Source: Cavia porcellus (Eukaryota > Chordata > Mammalia > Rodentia > Caviidae). From it: a stretch of 64,000 nucleotides of DNA. The translations under genes were made by a program, and so were the position numbers. Positions 10,583-21,268 of the stretch are shown here, piece by piece. Each line of letters begins with the position of its first letter. Position 1 is the stretch's first letter. The stretch is from assembly GCF_034190915.1 (NCBI RefSeq), contig NW_026947484.1:207960657-208024656 (forward strand), in the 5' to 3' direction. The notes beneath the pieces were generated by a model. That model was not told the DNA's origin, ran no database searches, and was given only the letters and a program-made list of their open reading frames with translations.

Positions 10583-11960
10583 ATTTTTAAAAAATTTTAT
10601 TTAAGGAGAAAAAGAAAAAAAACAGAAAAAGAGTACAAGTTATACAGAATTTCAGAAAAAATAAACAGTAGGAAATCACTAATTAATAGATTACATGTTG
10701 TTATCTTAGAAATAGTTGTTCAAGTTACAAAATTAAAGCATGTAAAGTGGAGTTTCAAACAGTGAGACTGCAAACAGTTTTGTTCAATGATCCAACAAAA
10801 CCCAGTAATATGGTTATCTATCTTATACACTTAAATATACATGCAGTTATGTCCTTTAGAGCACTTTTTTTTTTTCTTTTTGCTTTTTATCGGTACTGGA
10901 GATCGAACTCACGACTGCCTGCTTGCAAGGCAGGTGCTTATGCTGCTGAGCTAAATCCCCAGCCCCAAGCACTTTCTTTTCCTCTCTTTTGTACAATGAT
11001 AATTACACATTTTGGGTTTTATTACTCCCACAATTCTTATTACTTTTTTTTGAAAAGAGTAAAACCAAATGTGACAAAACAGGGTCAGTCATATCAAAAG
11101 GATGGACATAATAGATAATGTAAAAACAAAATACCAGGTGATCGACAATGGTTACCATACTGCCTCTTGATATCTTAAAAAGAATTGCCTGTATCACCAG
11201 TTATAATAAAATTGAACAAAACAATAAAGAATAAAACCAAAACATTGGAGACATTACAGAACTTTAAAAGAAGATAATAGTCAATCAGAATGGGCGTCAT
11301 AATGAATCTTATTGTCTTCACAGTTGTTGCCTATACTTTCAAACTTGTACTATCAAGCAAAGCAGAATAGGGGAAAATCAGTCAAAACAAGATGGTGAGG
11401 GCAATACAGGGTTTCAAATCAAGTTAATAGGAAATCAAAGTAGATTACTATAATGTATCCTGCTATTTTTTTATTTTTCCCTTAATTTATTTTCCCTTAA
11501 TTAAAAGATAATTAAAGAAAGGATATTGAGATAAAAGAGGGCATAGCAACAAAACAGTGCAGGTCAAAGCATAACCATTTAAGCAAAATAGTGTTTCACC
11601 ACATAATATCCTGACATAAAAGTAGTTACCATAGTGTCTCTTTCCTTGAAATCTTTGAATACAACTTTGTATACTGTAGCACCAAACATATCAAGACAGT
11701 GCAAAACCATTCAAGAGAATGACAGCATTGTAGAGTATTTAGAACCAACTATCAGAAAATGAACAATGATTTTTGTATAATCTCCTTGTCTATAAAAGTT
11801 TTTGTTTATATTATCACATATAATAAAATCCAGTAAGATACAACCTGTTAAGACCAATGGAGACAGAAGAATAAAAGCTTGATGGGACTTCAAAACAAGA
11901 TGATATTAAATCAGCACTAGCTATTATGATGTCATGTTTTCTTGAAAACAGCTGTTCCTA
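10583..11960 (-). other. 3' UTR of the HAL1-like element
   Basis: About 1.27 kb once the inserted SINE is removed. It can be followed block by block against 41161-42420: AAATCACTAATTAATAGATT, ACACATTTTGGGTTTTATTA, AAGAAGATAATAGTCAA and GACTTCAAAACAAGATGATA occur in the same order in both. The frames on it (10747-11197, 11711-11893) are non-coding. A shorter third copy is at 43708-44190. Confidence 0.8.
10868..10977 (-). mobile_element. Young ID-like SINE inside the HAL1-like 3' UTR
   Basis: Flanked by AGCACTTT at 10860-10867 and 10978-10985. The homologous L1 3' UTR at about 41400 gives the empty site. Reversed body: ATCGAACTCACGACTGCCTG, then 'CTTGCAAGGCAGGTGCTTATG', then CTGAGCTAAATCCCCAGCCCC. 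B-box and A-box are intact. The tail reads GTACCGATAAAAAGCAAAAAG on the element's own strand. Confidence 0.93.
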
Positions 11961-12014
11961 CCATCCAATCTTCTCTGCCTCATTTCTGTTGAGATCTTTT
12001 TCTGTCGTTTGTTG

Positions 12015-13189
12015 TCAGTTTGTCTTCTTCATTTTGCTTTCTGCTCCCTTCACTGTGGTCTCTCTGCCACTGTTTCTGGGATCTTGGTATTTTCCTTTTT
12101 TAGAATATCCTACAGTATTCTCTGTAAAGTTGGGATTGGTGGTTGCAAATTCCCCTAGTTCCTCCCTATCCTGGAAGCACTTTGTTTTTCCATCAGTTTC
12201 TAGGGACAGTTGTGCAGAGTATATCAGTCCTGGCTGAGATTATTATCTTTCAAAGCTTGAATTATTTCCCCCCACGTTCTTTGTGATTTGATGGTTTGTG
12301 CCAAGAAATCTGCTGTAATTCTGATGGGTGTTCCCTTGTAAGTGATCTGTTTCTTGTCTCTGACGGCTTTCAATATTCGGTTCTTATATTGAATTTCTGG
12401 AATTTTGATTATTATATGCCTGGTTATAGTTCTGTTTGGGTTGTAGGTGGCTGGGGTTCTGTATGCCTCATACATCTGAGTATCTTTACCTTTTGCTAAA
12501 TTAGGGAAATTCTCTTGAATTATTTCTATGAATAGCTTTTGTAGTCCATTTGTTTGTGTCCCTACTTCTTCTTTTATGTTCTTAATTTCTTAAGTTATAG
12601 ATCCTCTTATCATCTTCTAGCCTTTGTATAATTGCTGTTTGTTTTCTTGTTATTTTTAAGAAGTTTTTCATTTCATGCTCCCACCTTACAAATCTGCCCT
12701 CCAGTTCAGATAATCTATCCTTAGTTTCTTTTAAGCTGTTATGCCAGCTTTTGATAGAGTTTTTAGTTTTGTGGTAATGTCTTTGGACCTGCTTCATGTA
12801 TTCTATGTTTTCTCTATTTTTCTCCATCAAACAATTCTCCCTTTTTTTTTCTGTTCTTCCATTCTCTATTTCTATTCTATTTTCTCTATTTTTCTCCATC
12901 AAACAATTCTCCCTTTTTTTTTTTCTGTTCTTCCATTCCACCATCTGTTTTTTTCTTGGGCGATGCTTAGCATGTCTCTAACTATTCTACTTATATCTTG
13001 CTTTATTTCATTAAATACTTCGTTTTTGAACTCCTCTATGAGGCTCTGGAGATATCACTTTATGTCTATTGGTGCTATGTCTGATATTGTATGTTTTCTT
13101 TCCTCATTCTCCTTTGCATTCACCTTTCCTGGATCAGTGTTCTCAGGATTGGGAACTGAGGACCCTTTCTTGTTGCTTCCCCTTCCCAT
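12015..13189 (-). pseudogene. ORF1 (L1 ORF1p-like RNA-binding chaperone) of the HAL1-like element, broken
   Basis: In L1, ORF1p is a trimeric RNA-binding chaperone that coats the element RNA. The likely start is the ATG at 13189-13187 (minus), opening with a basic MGRGSNKKG stretch. A stop occurs after about 45 codons. The heptad-rich coiled coil lies at about 13030-12580, and an RRM-like part includes EIIQENFPNLAKG near 12520. The C-terminal domain is at 12475-12110: RHIIIKIPEI, ITYKGTPIRI TADF and the AQLSLETDGK block are typical ORF1p signatures. The frame ends at a TGA at 12017-12015 after a basic tail. At least two disruptions separate the three parts. The coiled coil carries a 72-bp tandem duplication (see 12811-12954). 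Confidence 0.8.
12811..12954 (-). repeat. 72-bp tandem duplication in ORF1 coiled coil
   Basis: Two adjacent copies of a unit containing TTTTTCTCCATCAAACAATT start at about 12811 and 12883, a period of 72 bp or 24 codons. The protein shows the same lysine/asparagine/glutamate-rich segment (RENCLMEKNREN) twice. The homopolymer T tract differs, 9 versus 11, so the frame slips after one copy. Confidence 0.85.
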
Positions 13190-13988
13190 ACTTTTTGTTC
13201 CTTCGATACAAGCGAGTATAGGAGGCCCAGTTTTTTTTGTTGTTGTTGTTTTTTTTTTTTTTTTTCTCTTTGTCTGTTACAGTTTGTTTGAATTGCGCTG
13301 GCTAGGTGTTCCTGCCGACTGCAGTGTACTAGGGAGACACAGACCTGGGCAGCCTCTGCTGGACCCGCCCCTCCAGGTCAACCTACCGAAGTCTTCACTG
13401 CTAGGGTGCACCTAACATGTGCTGGGACCTGGTTTGGGCTAGCTTACTGGGTCTTAGTCAGCGGTGTCACCCAGGCCAGGTGCTCCCCACCAATTCCCAC
13501 TTGAGAGGGAAATATGTGACTGAAGTCACTGTAGCGTCCTGTTCCGGCTAATCTGCCTAGCCCCAGTATGTCCTTTGCTGAAGCCTCCTACTCTATGGAA
13601 GGGTCCCTGTTCCGCTCACTCACCACAAGTCAATGCAGAGCTCCCTGCCAGTCCCACTCTCAACTCCATTCGCTGGTTCTCACTCTCAGAGTTTTCACAT
13701 GTCTCTCTCCCTGCTGTGCCGATTCAGACGCAGGAGCAGCAGGAAATTCAAGTCACGGCTTCCAGTGGTGCGGGCTTCAGCTTCTGCACTGAGACCTTAT
13801 CTGTTCCTGTTATAGCACCGGTATTGCATTTCCAGTTGGTTTCTCTTAGCTTAGTTTGTTCCTGGGTTGGCAGGGTACATCTTCCATGTTTAGGACTCCT
13901 CGCAGAGCACCATTCCTAAGACTCTAAGCGGGGTATCTCAGAGAGCCTCCGTAGCTGCTGCTATCTATCCACCATGTTCTCCCAGAAC
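13190..13988 (-). other. 5' UTR/promoter region of the HAL1-like element
   Basis: GC-rich compared with its surroundings. It begins (minus strand) with AGTTCTGGGAGAACATGGTGG and runs to the ORF1 start. It shows no obvious similarity to the 212-bp monomers in the 5' end of the L1 at 47945-48422. The frames on the plus strand here (13568-13919) are antisense to it and are not genes. Homopolymer T tracts at about 13232-13267 sit just upstream of ORF1. Confidence 0.6.
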
Positions 13989-13999
13989 TATTTTTATAT

Positions 14000-14116
14000 T
14001 TATAAAAGGAAAAAAATCACATATTTAGAGATGGGTTTCCATGAAATATAAGAGGAAGAGAGGAGTCTGATCACATGATAGACCCTAGTGTGCACTGTGG
14101 GAAAACAGACTTGCCA
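14000..14116. other. Single-copy flank
   Basis: Short unassigned stretch between the HAL1-like element and an ID SINE. Confidence 0.4.
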
Positions 14117-14202
14117 CTTTTTGTTTGTACCAGGGATTGAACTTATGATCTCATGCTTGCCAGCCAGGCAAGCCCTTATGCTGCTGAACTAAATCCCCAG
14201 AT
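14117..14202 (-). mobile_element. ID-like SINE
   Basis: Flanked by the exact 10-bp direct repeat AGACTTGCCA at 14107-14116 and 14203-14212. The reversed body runs from 'TGTACCAGGGATTGAACTTATG' to CTGAACTAAATCCCCAG. Confidence 0.9.
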
Positions 14203-14476
14203 AGACTTGCCAATTTTGAAGACAGAAATTTTTTTATGTATTTTATATGCTCTTTGTCTTATTAGATGAGTTTTGATCTGGTTTTCAATATATACATGAT
14301 AATTTATTTTATAAAGTATTATAAGATAAATGAGTAAATAAATAAATAAGTCTAGCACTGGAAAAATGAAAGAATGTGGCAGAAGTGAGGAAAAGGGACC
14401 GAAAATGTGTTGTGTACATGTACTAATCCTCTACAGTGAATATAATCATTATGCACTGCAAACATGCACTAATAAA

Positions 14477-14569
14477 AGTAAAAGTAAAAAGAGAAGGAAG
14501 GAAGGAAGGAAGGAAAGAAAGAGAGAGAGAGAGAGAAAGAGAGAAAGAAAGAAAGAAAAAGAAAGAAAG
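14477..14569. repeat. Homopurine (GGAA)n-(GA)n-(GAAA)n tract
   Basis: Nearly 90 bases of pure A/G on the plus strand after a short AAAGT start. Mirror-symmetric homopurine runs can form intramolecular triplex (H-DNA). The lysine/arginine/glutamate-rich and serine/leucine-rich ORFs across it are artefacts of the repeat. Confidence 0.95.
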
Positions 14570-15249
14570 TTTGGAGAATAAAAGCAGATATTTTGGTCTG
14601 GGCATGCTATGTTTGCTAGATTATTAAACAACTAAGTGAAGACATTATGAAAGTAGCTGCAAGATTATGAAAACTGCATATCAATAGAGTTCCAGAGTCC
14701 AGTATAAATCTGTGATTATAGCATAAGAAAATAAAAATAGTGCTGAATCCTCAAAGATATGATGAGGTTCTGGTGAGACTGTGTTCTATGAAAAAGAAGC
14801 TGGGGATTGATGATGGGAACACATGAATTTTTAGAAGTATGAGATATTATTTATTTTCCAGACTTACTGAAGTATAATTGAAAAGTAAAATTTTGAAACG
14901 CTGAATTCCTGCACCATCCAACATTTTTACATTTTTACACCAAAGAGAAGTTTCTCAATAGTTGTTTTAGTGTATTTTCTTTATTTTACTCAGCATTAAA
15001 ATGTATTCTGGGTTTATTTTTATTGTTGCAAATATCAGAATTTTTCATTAAAGATAAATATATCAAAATATAATGTGCATAAAATATAAGTATCATGTAT
15101 TATAATCTGAGTAACTATATAATGTATAAAGTTTTGGCTTTTCGTTACTGAGTTAATGATAGCCGTGGCTTTGAAGTATATTCTTTATTATATTAGAGTG
15201 CATTTATCTATTTTTAATTTTTGAGGTTTTTATCATGAAAAGCTATTGA
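14570..15249. other. AT-rich single-copy sequence
   Basis: No gene or repeat recognised. Confidence 0.4.
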
Positions 15250-15640
15250 ATCATGTTAAATCTATTGAGATCATGTGGTTTTTTTGTCATCAATGTTTTA
15301 GTGTCTCTTATCAACTTTATTGCTTTGGATATGTTGAACCATCCTTGAAACCCAGTGATAAGTCTTTCATAATCAAGTTGTATTGTTCTTTTCATATGTG
15401 ATTAAATTCTGATTAGTAGGAGCTTGTTGAGGAGTTTTGCATCTAACTTTATCAGACATACTAACCTCTAGTTTTCTTTTCTCTGGCTTTAGTATCAGGG
15501 CTATTGAAGTTCTTTATGACATTTTTTATATAAAATGAAATAGTGTTGTTGTTCAGATCCAGAATTGGTTTAATGTTTTTTTCTCATGATTTCCATCCTT
15601 GTGTGAGCATTGCTCTGATATTTTTGAACAGTCAGTATTC
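15250..15640 (-). mobile_element. Ancient LINE-1 ORF2 (reverse-transcriptase region) fragment
   Basis: ATGTTGAACCATCCTTGAAA, a GTTGAGGAGTTTTGCATC block and the following 'GGCTTTAGTATCAGGG' block are the reversed coding sequence of the L1 RT N-terminal region. The same segment is at 45130-45330 in the L1 of this window. Highly diverged. Confidence 0.7.
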
Positions 15641-17286
15641 TCCTGTAGTTGACTGAAATTTATTGAAACATTTTTTTCAAAATTCTATGTCAAACTATCT
15701 ATAGATTGTCGCTTCTTTAAGGGCCCAAGAACAAAACTGAAACATTATTATGATTCTCTTGCAGTGTCATGCTTCCTAGAGGAAACATGTCCCTTGAGGT
15801 CTTGTGTTGTTTTCTTTATGTTTGAAAAATCATTTGAATCATTCACCAGTCAGTCACTTTAGGGATTGTTGAAGTTTTTTTCTGTATTGCCTATGTATTT
15901 CCTCATTATTGGGGAAAAAGAAAAGGGAGCCTCAGGATTGTATGCTTTCTCTCAAACTCGCAAGATGGGTACAGGTACTAAAAGTCTCCCTTTTACTTTT
16001 TCTGGGGCAGTAACCAGATATGCCCAAGGCAAGTGCCTTCTTCCAGTCCTACCAAACCAAATGGTCTGTCTTTGTTTGCATGTATACAGTGTACCAGAGT
16101 CTCAGGTGCACCGCCTGTAGGGATAGACATGAAGTACCAGCTGTGAGGTGCATTTAAGGGCATGCAAAGTGCTGGAAGGAAGTATAATCTACTTAAGATA
16201 TACAAGCTTCAAGTGCATGCTCTTGACAAAGACCCTACATTTTGTAGAAGTTATGACCCTTGGCTCAGTTCTTTGCCTTGATTGCCGTGAGTCCCTCATC
16301 CTTACTTCTGCTCCTGGTTTACTCAGACTATTTTATATGCATGTTCCCTCAGTGCTCTGGGTGCTGCAAGAAATAAGGCAGAGTTCCTGGCAGCCTCTCA
16401 CTTAGCTGGGAAAGCCAGCTCTCCACTTCCTTTCCACTTCTGCTTCTGGAAGAAATCACAGACTAAGATATCTTTTAACCTTGAGCTGTGGCGGCTTTGC
16501 GAAAAAGAGATGCAAGTGAAGTGAAATTTTAATTTTTTCCCTTCTTTTGCTTCTATGCTTAGATATTTTGCTGCAATGGAGTGTGGTGACCTCTCTCCTA
16601 GTCTTCTGGCATCCTGTGCTTTATGTCAAAATTGGTATTTTTACAAAAGACAAAGACTGAACACTTATTCCACCTCAGCTTAACATTCCTCTGTCTTGAC
16701 GTTTTTCAAAAGCAACTACTAAAAAGCAATGTAAAAAGTAGTTAATGCAGTAAAAAAATTGTTTCAAGGATGCACAATTTATCAATCATGTCAAAAACTA
16801 CTGATAGCTCAGTTAAAACGAGTATTGAAAATTGATCACTAAAGTAGGCAAAATGAGGTATTAGAGATCCTGCCAGGAAGGAAGTAACAATGAAAAGGGA
16901 TAAAGAGACAAATCCTTTTTTTGGCTGGGGATTATGTTATTTATGAATAAATTGCTATATTAGTTTTTATATCTAAATAACATAGGAAGTTTTTATTCAG
17001 TAATTGTCATATAGCCCCTTATATTTACGATAGAATAATTTGTGTATGGTATTTCCAGACATATTGCATAATGCATTTTAATTTTAGCAAAATAACTTTG
17101 GATCATTTATATACATCTTTTCCTAAATCTGTGCCATTCCACCAACTTTTCAGCTAAGATGTCATCATTTTTTATTTGATATGCTATTTTTGTGAAGATT
17201 CATAAATGAATACACTACCTCACTACCCAGTTCACAATCCTTACATAAAGTAAAAGTGTAATCAGGGTGTTCAGTTTAAGATCAAT
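15641..17286. other. Mostly single-copy; possible old L1 5' region at 15850-16540
   Basis: The 15850-16540 part is relatively GC-rich and carries overlapping non-homologous frames (15866-16120 plus, 15993-16205 minus, 16148-16405 plus). The stretch GAGTTCCTGGCAGCCTCTCA near 16380 and the following 60 bases remind me of an old L1 5' region, but this is weak. The rest is AT-rich with nothing recognised. Confidence 0.3.
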
Positions 17287-17300
17287 TAAAAAAAAAAAAA

Positions 17301-17381
17301 TTCTTGTACCAGGGATTGAACTTGCGACCTCATGCTTGCTAGGCAGCCACTTACCCCACTGAGCTAACCCTTTGGCCCCAA
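17301..17381 (-). mobile_element. ID-like SINE
   Basis: Reversed body from TTGTACCAGGGATTGAACTT to the 'CCCACTGAGCTAACCCTTTGGCCCC' end. A 13-base A-run precedes it. No clear target duplication. Confidence 0.85.
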
Positions 17382-17770
17382 GCTTAATAAAATTAAAAGC
17401 ATAATAGTATGAAAATAATGTATCAGTTCACAGCAGGAACATAGTAGATCATTAGAGATGCATGAACCTTATGGTATTCTGTGCAGAAACACAACAACAG
17501 CAATCTTCAGATCCAGCCAACTCCAAACTGCACTAGCACAATAAATCACTGAAGTTAGTGCCTTGTTTCAAACAGATAATTTTTTTAATTTCACAGCAAA
17601 AAACCCTATTAAGCACAACCTTAACCTGTGATAAAATTGTGCATAACCAGTAATGATTTTGCATCACGTACTCCTTGATATAAGGAGATGAGCATTTCTA
17701 TTTTCTAAAATATGTATCAGTCTAATAGTTCTAAAAATACCATGGAATCCCAAATTAGAAGTTCTTTTAT
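17382..17770. other. AT-rich single-copy sequence
   Basis: No gene or repeat recognised. Confidence 0.4.
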
Positions 17771-17779
17771 ATGTATCTG

Positions 17780-18075
17780 GACATAACTTTTCAAGACTCA
17801 CAGAATATAGGAAATAGGGGAAGACTTAGAAACCATCATGGACCAGAAAGTGATTAAGGAGACATAGCGATGAGGTTGATGTATGACTAGATTGAATTGT
17901 GGATACAAAAATAGCATTATTAGGAAATTGTCTGTATCTAAGATTTTGAAAACTAACATTGGAAATCTAAATAGTAACATCAGTGGAACTGGGTGAGACA
18001 TGTATAGGAAATGTTCGTGTTATCTTTGTGACTTTCAATAAAGCTAAAATCATTCCAAAAGAAGCTTTTATAAAA
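17780..18075 (+). mobile_element. Possible ancient L1M-type 3' end
   Basis: The terminal part, with GGAACTGGGTGAGACATGTA and then 'TCTTTGTGACTTTCAATAAAGCTAAAATCATTCC', resembles the ends of ancient L1/medium-reiterated repeats. Low confidence on family. Confidence 0.4.
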
Positions 18076-18684
18076 AAGCTAAAACAATGTCATGTACACT
18101 AACAAAATAAAGATAATACCTGTCAAACTAGACTTCAGAGCACGGACAGTGATCAGAGATAGAGAGGAATAATGATAATGATAAGAAGAAAATTCTTCAT
18201 GAAGACATGAATGCCTTAAAACAGAGCTTAAAAATACAAGATACAAAACCTGGTAGATCTGAAAGGAGAAATAGACAAATGTGCAGTCACACAAGGAGGA
18301 ATTGTCAATGTTCTCTCAGTAATGGCAGACCAAGTTGGAGAAGAACAGAACAGAGGAAAACGATCAGCCAACTTACCTGGTTTGCATTTGTAAACCACTT
18401 CATCTAATGACAGAAAAATATATATTCTTCTCAGGTGCAAATAGATTTCATCCACAATATATCCTCAAAGTGCAGTGGAAACTACATAAAAATAAAATGT
18501 ATTTGCAACTCTATAGATATCTGGAATTTAAACAATGCATTTCAGTGTACCCTGTGAATCAAATATAACTCTGAATAGTAATTTAAAGTATTTTCAACAT
18601 GTGACACTGAAAATATAACACATAAAATTAAAAACAGTTATTATTTATATTTTTAACATTAAATGGCTAGAAACCACGCAAATG
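18076..18684. other. AT-rich sequence, possibly old repeat
   Basis: Short antisense-overlapping frames (18079-18568) without recognisable domains. A-run of 16 at 18685-18700. Confidence 0.35.
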
Positions 18685-18699
18685 AAAAAAAAAAAAAAA

Positions 18700-19150
18700 A
18701 GCATATGCCCATAAACAAGTATTGTAACACTTGCTCTTACCTGCACTATTGGTAATTGTCTCCAACCAGTAATAACCATATATCCATCAACTGGCGAATG
18801 GACCAAAACTTGTACACAGATACACACATACACTATTGTTCCATAAAATAAAAAAAGAACAAAGTACTAATAAATGCGCCAATGTGAGTGAACATTGAAA
18901 TTATTATAACAAAGGAAAAAACTAGAAACAAATTACTACATATTGTATAAGTCCATTGATGGAATTCTGGAATGATAATATTATTTGCCTAGGGGCACAG
19001 CTGCTGGGCTAGGAGAATATGAGAGAATTCATTCCCAGGGGAAATAAGGAAACTCCTAAGGGTAAAGGAACTATTTTAATCTTCATTGTGGTGGTCATTA
19101 TATGATTAGTGTATTTCACAAAGTCCAGTGAAACACAGATTTTAAATGGG
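18700..19150 (+). mobile_element. Ancient LINE-1 (L1M-like) ORF2 end and 3' UTR
   Basis: Contains 'CATATATCCATCAACTGGCGAATGG', a diverged form of the near-universal L1 segment encoding the PSTDEW-type motif, then 'GTGAGTGAACATTGAAATTATTAT' and 'GTATAAGTCCATTGATGGAATTCTGG'. It ends with the 'GTGGTCATTATATGATTAGTGTATTTCACAAAG' block. All are in the order of an L1M 3' end on the plus strand. Confidence 0.7.
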
Positions 19151-20569
19151 TAAGTCTTATTTTATGGAAATGACATTATTAATTGGAAATATGACTATTT
19201 AGATGTCAAAGTAAGAAGTATCACAAGGAAAGTTTTTCTCTATTTGGGACATTTATTTTATATTTTTCTACTAATGGTGAAAGGAAATACAACTATTTTG
19301 AAATACAAAGTGTCTAGAAGTTTTAACTAGATCCTTTGGACCATGAAGAATAATAGGAATGATTAAAATTAGTTGTCTACCTTACACTTTGTGGGACATT
19401 CCTAAGTGTTTTCTTGGATTGTTTTTCTTTGCTTAGGAAGTTCAGACAGATGTGCCTTTGTACCAATTGCCTGAGTGCCTTTGACAGTCCTCCTTCTTAT
19501 GACAGCAATAGTGTCTGAATGCGTAAAAAGAAGAATATTTGCAAGGCAGGACTTTTTCACCCATCCTGGTCTCACTTTCCCCCTCCACAGCTCTTGGTTG
19601 TCCTTTGGAGAGTTTTAGTGGGATAATTGATATTTATCCCCTTTCTTCTGTAAGTGAACACTTTATAATTTGGGGGGAAATTCTCAAAATCAGCATTTTC
19701 AAAAGCAAAGCAACATCTCATTCTCAAGACAAAAACCTCTGCCAAGTCAAGCCCAATTTTGAAAAACAATTAATTCTTTGTCCCAGCTGAAACTGCATTC
19801 ACAAAAACCAATTTAATGAAAGTGAAACAAAGAGAGTTTGTGGGAGTCTTCAATTCATTCCTCACTAGAACTAATAGATATCTTTCAGACCCATTTATTT
19901 CAGTTTTTGGCAAGTCTAGATATGTATGTTTGCAAATAACTCCTGTCACATAATCTGATGATGTCGCACAATGTGCAAAGAAGCAGGAAAGGAAGGACAC
20001 TCTATGTAAGCTCAAAATTAAATACCAAGTGCTTCTGTATTAAAAAATAGATTGGCAGTTATTTTTTAAGTCTTTTGTTAAAACCCAGTCAGAAATAATA
20101 TTTGATCAGATATTTCTATACATTATGAGACATGATTCCTTACTGCAATGTTATCAACACCATATTTTGAAAGAATGATATACAAGAGTTTGTTAGTCAC
20201 AAATATCGAATACCTATAACTTCAAGAAGGGTAAATTTCTCTGACTTTCAGTGTAATCTATGATTGGTTGATTCAAGGCAGAAATGGCATGGTAACAGTG
20301 CATGTCACAGGAGAGATACTCAACCCAGGGCACCCAGGAATCAGATGGTATCATGACTATAGCCTTCCAGATTATGCCTCCTGTGACCTACTTCTTCTGA
20401 TGAGACCTTGCGTTCAAATAAGTGAGATTTTTAAATATTTTAGATCTAAATTATAACACAAGAGAAATAAGTTCATCATCAAAACCATTTTGCATGAATA
20501 TTGTATCTTTAACATCACTTTTACGCATGGTTTATGAGTATGCCTAACAACTTAAAATTATGTACATAC
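19151..20569. other. Single-copy sequence
   Basis: No repeat recognised. Frames at 19539-19790 (plus), 19572-19769 and 19770-20015 (minus) lack recognisable domains. Confidence 0.4.
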
Positions 20570-20960
20570 TTTTTTCATTTTAAAAATATGCACTTGGTAT
20601 GTTCTATGGATTAGGAGCTATTCTAGCTACTGACCATATACACTACTGGCCAAGAACAAAAGGCACAGCACCTCACCAAAGACAAATTCTATTCTAGTGA
20701 AGATGATAATCACACACAAACACAAAATAAATATATCAGTACAACGTGGAGAGAGTCCTGGCTGAAAAATTGCACTGTAAGAGCCTGTAGCAGGCAGCAG
20801 AGCTGTGAGAAATGAGCAGATACCGTGCCGCAGCTCTCCTGTGGGCCAGGCTACAACGCAGGAGTCAGTGAGACAGCTAGCGTGGCAGGAGAGTGCCCTA
20901 CCTGAAGGATCATGGCAGTTTGCAGGAACTGTAAGAACTCTCTGGAATGGAACCATAGGA
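20570..20960 (+). mobile_element. Possible ancient interspersed repeat, class uncertain
   Basis: 'GGATTAGGAGCTATTCTAGCTACTGACCATATAC' followed by 'AAATTCTATTCTAGTGAAGATGATAATCACAC' recalls a widespread old mammalian repeat of the 'endpoint of a growing storage list' type found near L2/MamRep elements. I cannot assign it firmly. The 109-codon minus frame here is not homologous to anything I know. Confidence 0.3.
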
Positions 20961-21024
20961 GCAAATAATATGATCTAACAAGAGTTTGGAAACAAAGGAA
21001 AATAATGTGTTTGGTAGAGGTATT

Positions 21025-21073
21025 CATTTATTATTTATTTATGTACTTATTATTTATTTATTTATTTATTTTT
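21025..21073. repeat. (TTTA)n simple repeat
   Basis: Imperfect TTTA units forming the expanded reversed A-tail of the adjoining ID-like SINE. Confidence 0.85.
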
Positions 21074-21146
21074 GTTACCTGAAATCAAACTGGGAACTTT
21101 GTCCTTGCCAAGCAGATGCTGTGCCACTGAATTATATCCATGGCCC
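21072..21146 (-). mobile_element. ID-like SINE
   Basis: Reversed body 'GTTACCTGAAATCAAACTGGGAACTTTG' to 'CTGTGCCACTGAATTATATCCATGGCCCA'. Diverged copy with an expanded tail. Confidence 0.75.
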
Positions 21147-21240
21147 AGTACAGGCTTATAAAGGTGACTAAAAGCCTTTTAAAAATGGGCAAAACACAGA
21201 AGTTAACATCGCACATATATCTGGCCACAAAGGACAAATC

Positions 21241-21268
21241 GTTTTTTTTTTTTTTTTTTTTTTTCCAT
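21241..21268 (-). mobile_element. Tail-only retroposon insertion (poly(T), 23 bases)
   Basis: G followed by 23 T and CCAT is flanked by exact 10-bp direct repeats, AGGACAAATC, at 21231-21240 and 21269-21278. A target-site duplication around an almost pure poly(A) tract (minus strand) is what an extremely 5'-truncated L1-mediated insertion looks like. A SINE body is absent. Confidence 0.75.

Larger units (their letters stand above)
10583..13988 (-). mobile_element. HAL1-like ('half-L1') retrotransposon: 5' region + ORF1 + 3' UTR, no ORF2
   Basis: The segment is flanked by an exact 11-bp direct repeat, TATTTTTATAT, at 10572-10582 and 13989-13999, so it inserted as one unit. On the minus strand it has a GC-richer 5' region (13190-13988), an L1-type ORF1 (12015-13189) and a long 3' UTR (10583-about 11960) ending in an A-rich tail. 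The 3' UTR is collinear with that of the full-length L1 at 41161-42420. No endonuclease or reverse-transcriptase sequence lies between ORF1 and the 3' UTR. This is the defining layout of HAL1 elements, which depend on L1 ORF2 protein in trans. A young ID SINE sits inside at 10868-10977. Confidence 0.8.

Noticed and set aside
12741..13415. 224-codon plus-strand frame, the longest in the window
   Set aside because: Antisense to the ORF1 coiled coil and 5' region of the HAL1-like element. Its phenylalanine/leucine/serine-rich composition is that of a reversed lysine/glutamate-rich coding strand.
13568..13919. Serine-rich plus-strand frames of 60-114 codons
   Set aside because: Antisense to the 5' UTR of the HAL1-like element.
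14366..14631. Lysine/arginine/glutamate-rich and serine/leucine-rich frames
   Set aside because: Translations of a homopurine simple repeat.
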